DNA from: Euphorbia lathyris
Lineage: Eukaryota; Streptophyta; Magnoliopsida; Malpighiales; Euphorbiaceae
Length of the DNA: 64,000 bases
Reading direction: 5' to 3'
NCBI RefSeq assembly: GCF_963576675.1
Contig: NC_088912.1
Coordinates: 96,997,895-97,061,894 of the forward strand
Part shown: positions 55,737 through 64,000 of the stretch, one piece after another
Layout of the letters: every line of letters begins with the position of its first letter
Position numbering within the stretch: position 1 is the stretch's first letter
Notes under the pieces: model-generated
Databases searched by the model: none
What the model was told of the DNA's origin: nothing
The model's input: the letters and a program-made list of their open reading frames with translations, nothing else
Position numbers and translations under genes: made by a program

Positions 55737-57761
55737 CTAAAGATAATAATAATAGAGTTACAAAATTTATTAGTGATACAATTGAATTATAGGATGAGAT
55801 TAAAAAAATAATCTAAATTTTAGGTAAAAATCAAATAATACAAAAAGTTAATAAATGTATTTAAAAATTAGTTAATTGAAGGTAATAATAATCAGATTTT
55901 TATTTACATAAGTAGCATGAGCATAATAGTAATTTTCTAAGCATAGTACATATAGGGAAAACCCTACAACTTTTGTGTTTCCGACAAAAACAAAACAAAA
56001 AAAGAGAAAAGAGAGAAACCTCAAGTCCTTTGAAGAACTACCTACTTATCCTATCAATTCCTCTTGCAAGCACTATTTTCAATTCACAAGGTACAAATCT
56101 GTATAATGATTTTCTTTCTATAAAGTGGATGTGTTTTACTTTATTTTATAAACTTTGATTCTAGGATTTTCTTTCTTGTACAAATAAAAATAATATCTTT
56201 TTATTATTAATAAAATAAAACAAATTTTTTATTGGATTTGCGGCAAAATCTATGAGATTTTTTTTCCATTATCTTATATATACATATATATCAAATTATC
56301 TGGGTTAATGGAATAGTTTTCCTTCATTGTGTTTTTCTTTCATTAGAATTAGTACAAATAATAATAATGATAATGATAATTAGAAATTAAGATATATTTG
56401 TTTATTCAAACATAGTGGATATAAGCATTAGACAACTATTAATTTCATAACCTTATAAATTTTGGTTTGTTGGTACTGTTAAAAACATTATATTTTAATA
56501 ATGATCCGAAACTTGCATAATTAGTAGGTGAAAATTAAGATAGATATACTACTTCAACAAGTTAATGAGTGAATTAGTTATTTATATTTAGGCGGTATCG
56601 AAGAAGAGGAGAGTTAACAACGGAGATTTAGAGTTTCATTGGATTACCTGTTCCAAGTAAGTGATAGTTGATATATATTTGTTTGATTGTTGTGACTATT
56701 TATGTTTTAACAAGCAATTATCATTGATGGATACAATTGACGAGAAATTGAGATAATTATGATGCGTTATGCAAATTGATTGTCTGAGATCTTATGACAT
56801 TGGGTTGAGTTGAAATTTATGGATGTTATGGATACGAGTAATGATATTGCACTTGATTTTCTGATATTGGGTGTATTATGAGATAAACATGACAAATCGA
56901 GAATAATGGTAAATTAATAGCTTGTCATAGTGGATTTATGCGCAATGGTCACTTTTGTGCTGTTGGTATTTATGGTTCAGTTGAGATATGATTTGCTAGG
57001 CACTTGTCCTTGTGGCTAGTGTCGGAGTATCTCGGGATGTAGGAGATACTCTGTGCTATTTTTGCTACGCACTGGGAAGGTGCGGGGATACCTGACGGAG
57101 AGGTATCCTGTGCTGTTGATATATAATATGGTGAGATTTTGATTGAGATTTTGATAGTGATTTGACCGGTGAACCATTGGGTATACTTTTACTTGGCAAG
57201 CAGGACCCTTAACAAATAAATTAATATCAAAATACGTATGAAATTATAGTACGAGCCATGAGGAGTTATTTATGTGATAATTTAATGTTTTGTATTTATA
57301 TTCATCTATAAAATATTTTGGTGATTTATATGTTGCATGTGATAAATATATATTAGCTATCACCTTATTGAGTAGGCAGCTCATCCCTTGCCATCTATTT
57401 TTCAGGAAATAAAATTTAGCGGTTCGATTCTTTTCCTCTCTAGTTTTTTTCCAGTTCCTATTGACCGTGATAAGTGAACCAGCAGTTTTGGAATTTCTTT
57501 TAGATTTAAATTATAGCTTTGGAGTATAGTATGTGCTTAATCAGTTTGGGATAATTTATTCCGAAGTTTATTTGTAATTTTTGACTTTAGAATTTAATGA
57601 TTAAGTCATGAGTTTTGATTAGTATTGACGCATTTATATGTTTTGTTGAGTAATAAATGTCTTTTGAGAATCGGGTGTTACATTTTCTTTTCTACCATTT
57701 GTAATAACTTTATTCCGATTTAATTGATAAGTATTTGTCCCTAAAAAAAAGAAACAACATA
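55737..57761. other. Unassigned region with two adjacent hairpins
   Basis: No protein frame recognised. 57025-57051 (GAGTATCTC, 9-nt loop, GAGATACTC) and 57086-57108 (GGATACCT, 7-nt loop, AGGTATCC) are perfect stem-loops, each followed by TGTGCT. 'gtacaaat' and 'ccaagtaagtgat' could be splice donors at about 56090 and 56655. The region could be part of a non-coding transcript or a retroelement. Confidence 0.4.
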
Positions 57762-57944
57762 CACTTAAACCTCGATAAATGAATGTTCGATAAAGTAATA
57801 ACATCGTTTATATAATAAATTCTTTCGGTCCCGACTTAGGCCAATGGACTAAAGTAATAACCTCGCTAAATGCATTAAGTAATAAAAATATTTAAATCTT
57901 TAAGGGCCCAATAAAAATATAAATTAATAATTATTGAATTACAT

Positions 57945-57945
<1 letters not shown>

Positions 57946-57989
<44 letters not shown>
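57946..57989. repeat. (TA)n microsatellite
   Basis: About 20 TA units, directly at the insertion point of MULE-type element 2. Confidence 0.9.
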
Positions 57990-57990
<1 letters not shown>

Positions 57991-57991
<1 letters not shown>

Positions 57992-58513
57992 GCTTAATAG
58001 ACACTCAACCCCCTAAACTTGTAACTTTTTTTTCACCTGGCCCCATCAACTTAGGGGACAACCTCTCAACCCCCTCAACTTTCCAAAAACATCATATACA
58101 GCCCCTTACATCCCTATGTTCGGTCAAAATATTGACCCGTATAGAAAACGCGCTTGAATGTTGACCACATCAATGCCACGTGTCATTTTTTTATTAAATT
58201 TTCCCAAGTGATTATTGTATGCGAGGTGTTGTCGCTGTTTGTCGTCGCAGCCTTATCGAGGTGCTGAGGTTGGCGGTAGTGGTCGAGGTGAAATCACTTG
58301 GAAAAATTTAATAAAAAAGTGACACGTGGCATTGGTGTGGTTAACAGTCAAGCGCGTTTTCTACACTGGTCAATATTTTGACCGAACATAGGGATGTAAG
58401 GGGTTGTATGTGATGTTTTTGGAGAGTTGAGAGGGTTGAGAGGTTGTCCCCTAAGTTGAGGAAGTCAGGTGAAAAAAAGTTACAAGTTTAGGGGGTTAGG
58501 TCCCTATTAAGCC
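57991..58513. mobile_element. MULE-type non-autonomous element 2 (GGCTTAATA family), nested
   Basis: GGCTTAATAG to CTATTAAGCC, with inverted arms of about 215 bp ('ccccctaaacttgtaact' against 'agttacaagtttaggggg'; 'gccacgtgtca' against 'tgacacgtggc'). Perfect 9-bp duplication TATATATTG (57982-57990, 58514-58522). The RNA of either strand would fold into a long hairpin. Confidence 0.93.
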
Positions 58514-58962
58514 TATATATTGGCTAATAATTGGATGCTTCTTCTTATGCTCACAAATTGCACTCATCATTTTGTCAGTTAAAGTTGATTTCTTTACTCA
58601 TTTCAAATGATGAGAAACTATTGAAGGAGAAAAGAATGTGTAGTTGTAATATATCTTCTACCTTTTATAGCTAAATACTAAACATTTTCATTTGCTATGT
58701 ACATGAATTTAGTTTTAAATGCATTAAGTTTCACCAAAAAAAGTAAACGTCTCTAGATTCAAGTAATACTTTAATTGATGTCTTTTGATTTTTCTTACCA
58801 CATACAATATATGCATTTTACAATGAAAAATTATCTATAAAATAATAAATATTGATTTATCGATAAATGAATAATTTATTCATTTATCGATAAATAAATA
58901 ATCTCGCTGAATAAATATTTTTTCTGGTGCCAAAGATATGCATTTATCGAGGTTTTACTGTA

Positions 58963-59220
58963 TTAATGTATGCTATTGAATATATAGCAAATTAAGAAAT
59001 GTATTACCAATTGCTTCTTTCTATTTTTTTTTTATAAAAAGATTAAAAAAATAATGTAACTACTAATGTAATAATTACAAACTCAAATATTAACAAATTA
59101 TTTTGATATAATATTATTTGGTAATATTAACAATTAAAATGCTAAATATTTTAAAGCTAAATTATAAATGTTGTATGTCATAAGTATTATAAAATGTTAA
59201 AATTCTAAATTTATTTTAAG
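58963..59220. other. No feature recognised
   Basis: Very AT-rich spacer. Confidence 0.5.
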
Positions 59221-59235
59221 TATTAATTAATATAT

Positions 59236-59847
59236 AAAAGGGCGAGCCTTGGCGCAATGGTAAACGGTGTTGTCGTGTGATCGAGAGATCACGTGTTTGT
59301 AGACCTGTCCACGGGTCCGGGTACACGCGTCCGGCCCGCTCGGCCCGTGTCCCTTGGGCCGGACTTGGACAATGATAATTATTGGTCCAGACCCGTTAAA
59401 GCCCGCTTATTTTTTGGGCGGGTTTGGGATTAATAAAAATAGCACGGACCGCCCAGTCCGACCTGCCTATTAATATTAAGTAATAAATTTTATATATTTA
59501 TAGATTTATATATTAAATATTTATTTTTATGTATTAAAATTTATTCTTTATAATTAAAAAATTATGTATGTATGTTTAGATGGGTTTATATGGACTGGGC
59601 TTGAGATTTGATTTTTAAGCCCGAACCCGCCTAAATTACTAGTGGGCTGGGCTGAGCTTGGGCTGAGGACTTTTATAGAAAAGCCCGCCCGACCCGGCCC
59701 ATGGCCAGGTCTACGTGTTCGAGTCTTAGGAGCGGTCTCTTACCAAAAAATTGGCAAAAGAAGGCTTCCCCCAGTACACCCCTTGTGGTGGCACCCCTTC
59801 CCGAACCCTCGCTTAGTGGGGATGCGTAGTGCACCGGGTCGCCCTTT
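59236..59847 (+). mobile_element. Au-type SINE, split by a TIR element
   Basis: tRNA-like head 'gcgagccttggcgcaatggt' (A box) with the B box 'gtgttcgagtctt' after the insertion, and a tail part with 'ccaaaaaattggcaaaag', 'ccccttgtggtgg' and 'gcgtagtgcaccgggtcgcc'. The match to the widespread plant Au SINE is from memory of that family. Perfect 15-bp duplication TATTAATTAATATAT (59221-59235, 59848-59862). Confidence 0.85.
59300..59713. mobile_element. hAT-type non-autonomous element inside the SINE
   Basis: Left TAGACCTGTCCACGGGTCCGGG is inverted (with mismatches) at the right, CCCGGCCCATGGCCAGGTCTA. The 8-bp duplication is CGTGTTTG/CGTGTTCG (one mismatch; 59292-59299, 59714-59721). 414 bp; GC-rich ends around an AT-rich core. 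Confidence 0.85.
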
Positions 59848-59913
59848 TATTAATTAATATATGGTAGTAAATATGTTTAGTATGTATTGAAAATCTATAC
59901 ATATTTCTTTTTT

Positions 59914-60425
59914 GGCTTAATACATCATTTGCCCCCTGAACTTGTCCAAAAAGCTTGATTGGCCCCCTGAACTTTTAAAGTGTTCCGATAGCTGCTTGAA
60001 CTTGCAAAAAACGTTTAGTTAGCCCCCTAAACTTGCGTAAAATGTAATCAATTGATCACTCGGTCGTAAAAAAGTAAGTTAAATACGGAAGATGTATTCC
60101 ACGAGTCTTATAAAAAGTAAAATGACCAAAATCGGAATATACGATTCTAATATTAGAGAAGACAAGTTGTATAGTTGAGCAAGCAATAACTTCCTTTTTA
60201 ATCTATTTTTTAATTATGCAATAACATTTTAAGATACGTGGAATACATCTTCCGCATTTAACTTACTTTTTTACGACCGAGTGATCAATTGATTACGTTT
60301 TATGCAAGTTCAGGGGGCTAACTAAATATTTTTTGCAAGTTCAGGGGGCTATCGGAACACTTTGAAAGTTCAGGGGGCCAATCAAACTTTTTAGACAAGT
60401 TCAGGGGCAAATGATGTATTAAGCC
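59914..60425. mobile_element. MULE-type non-autonomous element 3 (GGCTTAATA family)
   Basis: GGCTTAATAC to GTATTAAGCC, nearly a full palindrome ('gtgttccgatagc' against 'gctatcggaacac'; 'gatcactcggtcgtaaaaaa' against 'ttttttacgaccgagtgatc'). Perfect 9-bp duplication TTCTTTTTT (59905-59913, 60426-60434). Confidence 0.93.
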
Positions 60426-60434
60426 TTCTTTTTT

Positions 60435-61455
60435 TTTGTGGTGTGAACAATCTCTAAATATTGGAAATATGTTATGCATGCCATTGTTGTTTTAATGACT
60501 AATTTGTTGAAATAAAGTTTTTTCTTTTATTTTGAAATGACTAATTTGTTGAAATAAAGTTTTTTTTTTTTTTTGAAATGACTAATTTGTTGAAATAAAG
60601 TTATTGACTTTTCTTCATTAAATTTTATTATTTAGAAAGAAATACATTAAGAAATTATTTTCTTACAACAGCTGTTGACTATTTTCATTGAATTTTGTAT
60701 TTTCTTGTACATAGCCTGGTTTTTTCCTTTTCCATTCTTGATTCTCCAAATTGATGGCAACTTACAATATATAATCAATCAAACATCAATTCTAGTTCAA
60801 TTCATAATCAATTTCCAAATCTGAAACATATAATTTTCAAACATGTGGAATCAATTACACTAATAATTTCATCCGATTAATTTACTAAACAACAACAACA
60901 ATAACAATAATTAACAATAATAATAATTGCTACCAATAGGCTAGACTTAGTGTAATGGTATGGTGCAATCCAAAAGAAAATCTCTTGTTTCATATCTCAA
61001 CTCATTTCATTTGATGTTTATCTCGCAAAAAGTGATCCTTTAACCCAAATAATATATTGGGCGTGGGTCATGATGTGATATACAAGGAAAAGAATACATT
61101 TTGTGTGAGAACGACAAGGAAGGAGGTAGGAGTTTCAGGGCAACACAAATTTTTCCGGTCCAAATCATATATAAATTGTTCGCTTTGAATCAAATCCAAT
61201 CTATTGAATCTTACAATTTTAAAACATTTTCATCTCATTCCTCGCCTATCGTCATTCCTTTAAGGTTGCTCCTTGTTCAAATCTACGCGTTACTCACTTT
61301 TGAACCAAATCATTACACTAAGGTTAATGTTATTCCATCTATTCAAGCGTCCCATCAAAAGCTGGTCAACATCAAAGCTTTTGGACAGATCTATAAATAA
61401 TTAGACTTGTATTAGATGACCCAATTCGTTGTTTATGGATTAGATTTAGATACAT
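60435..61455. other. Intergenic, mostly unassigned
   Basis: Three near-repeats of 'tgactaatttgttgaaataaagtt' lie at 60495-60602. 'aggctagacttagtgtaatggta' near 60939 looks like a degenerate tRNA-type SINE head. A 99-codon open frame (61101-61400) has no recognisable domain. Confidence 0.45.
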
Positions 61456-61459
61456 TTAA

Positions 61460-62113
61460 GGGAAATTTACATACAAATTTACTTTTAAAAACTCTCTACA
61501 ATTATATTAAGTTATAATTTTGAAATATGTTAAACTAATAAAATCGTTATTTTTAATATGTTTTAAGAATTAGAGTTTATAAATTAGGGATCTAGTATAT
61601 ATTATCTAGAGTTTAGAATTTACGAATTGGAGTTTACAATTTTTAAACTATGATGTATGCTATATAAAAAATAATGATATATTCAAAATTAAGGGCCTAT
61701 TTGTTTTACCTACTGTTTGTTGTTCGCTATTACAGTTTGTTGTTTGCTGTTGAAAAAAGATGCTCTTCCAAAAAGTAGGGATTCCATGCTTTTGTAAAAT
61801 GCTACTTTTCATGTGTAAAAACAAACATAATTTCACTAACCAAGCACTTAAAACTCTCTTTTTTGAAATGTAAAAAAAAAGAAGAGCATGAAAAGGAGCA
61901 ACCTTTATAGTTAAATAAAGTATTTATTTATCCTTTGGGTTTATATCCTAATTTATAAATTCTACACTTCAATTCATAATTTCAGATTTCTAATTTATAA
62001 ATTCTTATTCTTAAAATATATTAAAAATAATAATTTACTTATTTTGATATAATTCAAATTATTATTCTATAGTTAATAAATTTTTAAACTAATCATTTTC
62101 TGTAAATTTCTCA
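61460..62113. mobile_element. Possible fold-back element with a second insertion at its centre
   Basis: 61461 'ggaaatttaca' against 62100 'tgtaaatttctc', and 61540-61590 ('ttatttttaatatgttttaa', 'gaattagagtttataaatta') against 61990-62035 ('taatttataaattcttattc', 'ttaaaatatattaaaaataa'), are inverted. The centre (61697 'gggcctatttgttttaccta') looks like one end of a hAT-type MITE. Low-complexity AT sequence weakens the call. Confidence 0.45.
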
Positions 62114-62325
62114 AGACAATTAAGTGGTAGAGTATCCAGTTATCCCGGGCCAAGCCCAGGCCCATGAATATATCTACAACCAACCCACTAGAAAAACATC
62201 CCAATTCCGGCACTAAAACATCTATCATCACGTACCCAAACACTCCCGATTCCTAATTGAAACATTATCTGCTAAAAAAACCTCTCCTAAAACCCCATAG
62301 CAGAGCAGAGCTCAGCTTTCTGCTA
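62114..62325 (+). promoter_or_regulatory. Proximal promoter and leader of CITRX
   Basis: 'gggccaagcccaggcccatg' (62148-62166) contains GGCCCA, a TCP/site II element usual in genes for plastid and growth functions (established knowledge; role here inferred). No clear TATA box, as is common for such genes. Confidence 0.5.
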
Positions 62326-64000
62326 ATGGCTATGCTCCAAGTTCACATACCTTCGCACAATATAAGATCTTTCTCATCTTTTCTAACTTCTTATCCTTCA
62401 CTTTCTTCTTCCCCTCTTCGTATCGCTTCATTAGAAACCCATCAGCAGAATTCTCTCTTCTCTTTCTCTACCTCCAACCCTATTCAGAATAGACCCTTCT
62501 CTGTCTCTACTCAGCCAAGAAGACGACTTCTTTGCAGACCGCCTCAGGGAAAGTATGTTCGAGAAGATTATCTTGTGGTATGTCCTTCGAAATTTGGTTG
62601 CAATTAGTTCTGGTTTATGCAATTTTCGTCTTTCTGTTGTTGATTTATGGAATGCTGGTTTATTGGTGTGTTTTTTTGCATCTAGATGTTCTGTTGGTTT
62701 CCGAGAAAATCTGGGAAAAGAATGGAAAGTTTAGCTATTATTATGTTGGGAATTTGAATTTTTGCAATTTCTGATGTTCTGGTTTATAGAGTTTTCGTAT
62801 TTCTGTTGTGGATTTATGGAATGCTGGTTTGATGGTGCTTTTTTGAACCTAGAAGTTCTGTTTGGTTTCCTAGAAAATATGGGAAAATAATGGAAACTTA
62901 ATTTAGCTATTATTTTTTGGGGATTTGAATTTTGTAATTTCTGATGTTCTGGTTAATAAAGTTTTCGTATTTCTGTTGTTGATGTATGGAATGCTGGTCT
63001 AATGGTGTTTTTTGGAATCTAGAAGTTCTGTTTGGTTTCCGAGAAAATGTAGGAATAGAAAGGGAACTTAATTTAGCTATTATTTTGTTGGGGATTTTAA
63101 TTTTGCAATTTCTGATAGTTCTGGCTTATAAAGTTTTGGCCTTTCTGTTGTTGATTTTGTAAGAAACAAAGGAGGGTTACAGAAAAAAACGGAATTGAAA
63201 TTAAGAACGAAAATCGAACTGTGCCGTGGCGGAGGCCACTGCCTTGAAAGCGATTTCGGCAGAAAACCTTCGAACCTGTGCACTCAAAGTCGAAGATTGT
63301 AGAACAGCAAAAGAGTATTTTAATTGCCCAGAAAAAACGATTGAAAGAAGAACTGTATTTAGAAAAGCTGGAAAGTGCTCTTGAGAGCAAAGTGGTTAAA
63401 GACAAATATACCCCACACTTTCAAAGCCATTTTCATTCAACACAACAAAGCCATTTTCTAACAGATTTATGTAATGCTGGTTTAATGGTGTTTTTTAAAT
63501 CTAGAAGTTCTGTTTGGTTTCTGAGAAAATGTAGGAAAAGAATGGAAAGTTAATTTTGCTATTACTTTGTTGGGAATTTGAATTTTGTAATTTCTGATAA
63601 TCCAGGCTTATGAAATTTTCTTCTTTATGTTGTTGATTTATGGAATGCTGATTTAATGGTGTGTTTTTTTTAATCTACTAGTTCTGTTTGGTTTCTGTGG
63701 TGATTGCAAATTTTGGGTGTGCAGAAAAAGAAATCAGCAAAGGAGATAGAGGAGCTAATAAGAGGAGAGAGAAATGTGCCTATTATCATTGATTTCTATG
63801 CGACATGGTGCGGACCTTGTATTTTGATGGCTCAAGAACTCGAAATGGTATGCCTCAGCTCTTCTTTCAAACAAACAATTTGATGTGTATTCATCTTGAA
63901 TTGTAGGTTGATTAGATGTATATTATCTTAGTACAGAGATTCTTTTGATGTTTTATGATGAATTGCTTAGTGATGCGCATGTTATCAGTTAATTTTCTGT
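62326..64000 (+). CDS. CITRX: Thioredoxin-like protein CITRX (TRX z), chloroplastic; exons 1 and 2, runs off the window
   Basis: Exon 1 is 62326-62577 (84 codons): a Ser-rich transit peptide (FSSFLTSYPSLSSSPLRIAS) followed by RPPQGKYVREDYLV. Intron 1 is GT 62578 to AG 63724. Exon 2 is 63725-63847 (41 codons): KSAKEIEELIRGERNVPIII then DFYATWCGPCILMAQELEM with the redox motif WCGPC; next donor GT at 63848. Both exon joins are phase 0. The conserved GKYVREDYLVKK linker and WCGPCILMAQELEM identify CITRX/TRX z. In other plants TRX z works in the plastid nucleoid with the plastid-encoded RNA polymerase, and tomato CITRX binds the Cf-9 resistance protein. Later exons lie beyond 64000. A longer in-frame ATG at 62257 exists, but MAMLQV fits the family start. 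Confidence 0.9.
62633..63720 (+). repeat. Tandem repeats of about 170 bp in CITRX intron 1, with an insert
   Basis: 'tctgttgttgatttatggaatgctgg' type starts lie at 62633, 62801, 62971, (63141) and, after an insert, about 63460 and 63632. Each unit also has 'gttctgtttggtttccgaga' and 'ttggg(a/g)atttgaattttg'. The fourth unit is interrupted at about 63155-63455 by 300 bp of different, more GC-rich sequence. Confidence 0.85.

Larger units (their letters stand above)
57762..58960. mobile_element. Tc1/mariner (pogo-like) non-autonomous element
   Basis: Left CACTTAAACCTCGATAAATG is inverted at the right as GCATTTATCGAGGTTTTACTG, and TA flanks both sides (57760-57761, 58961-58962). It holds a (TA)n tract and a nested MULE-type element. 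The assignment to the pogo group rests on the CAGTAAAACCTC-type terminus and the TA duplication. Confidence 0.7.

Noticed and set aside
61101..61400. 99-codon open frame as a gene
   Set aside because: No recognisable domain, no promoter signal, AT-rich composition like its surroundings.

Overview
This window is nuclear DNA from a flowering plant, almost certainly a eudicot. It is AT-rich, has GT..AG introns and is full of plant transposons. It carries one complete receptor-like protein gene and the first two exons of a chloroplast thioredoxin gene (CITRX/TRX z). I could not fix the genus from sequence alone.

Layout: 1-11.9 kb holds a duplicated non-coding segment (1-1516 and about 10745-11860). 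The left copy was split by a young Ty3/gypsy-type LTR retrotransposon (1522-8022; 693-bp LTRs, 5-bp target duplication). A lone, diverged coiled-coil (CC) copy lies at 9.4-9.8 kb. At 12.2-18.6 kb is array 1: seven broken copies of a gene that looks like the N-terminal CC domain of RPS2/RPS5-type CNL resistance proteins, never followed by an NB-ARC domain. Three copies point right, three point left and one more points right. They form a large imperfect palindrome whose centre holds two pieces of one AAA-ATPase gene in opposite orientation.

18.6-30.4 kb is a decayed Mutator-like element. A FAR1/FRS-type MULE transposase pseudogene on the + strand converges on a multi-exon pseudogene on the - strand that carries two Ulp1-type (C48) protease cores. 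The element is flanked by direct repeats of about 400 bp. 31.6-36.2 kb is a non-autonomous CACTA element with a tRNA-derived SINE inside it.

36.8-45.0 kb is array 2: nine more CC copies (I to Q) in a higher-order tandem repeat of about 2.28 kb (three CC units per period). A 5'-truncated RTE-type LINE with an open reverse transcriptase has landed in copy P.

45-49.8 kb is a TIR element plus a decayed L1-type LINE 3' end. 49.9-53.2 kb is an intact, intronless EIX-type LRR receptor-like protein gene on the - strand. 53.5-62 kb is a set of non-autonomous TIR elements and SINEs, several nested, and many with perfect target duplications. 62.3-64 kb is the start of CITRX.

Only two loci look like functional host genes: the RLP, which should sense an extracellular ligand at the plasma membrane, and CITRX, a plastid thioredoxin. 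The most unusual content is the 17-copy family of orphan CNL coiled-coil modules. Its palindromic and higher-order tandem layout suggests a possible source of double-stranded or small RNA against related CNL genes, not a set of working proteins. That functional reading is inference.
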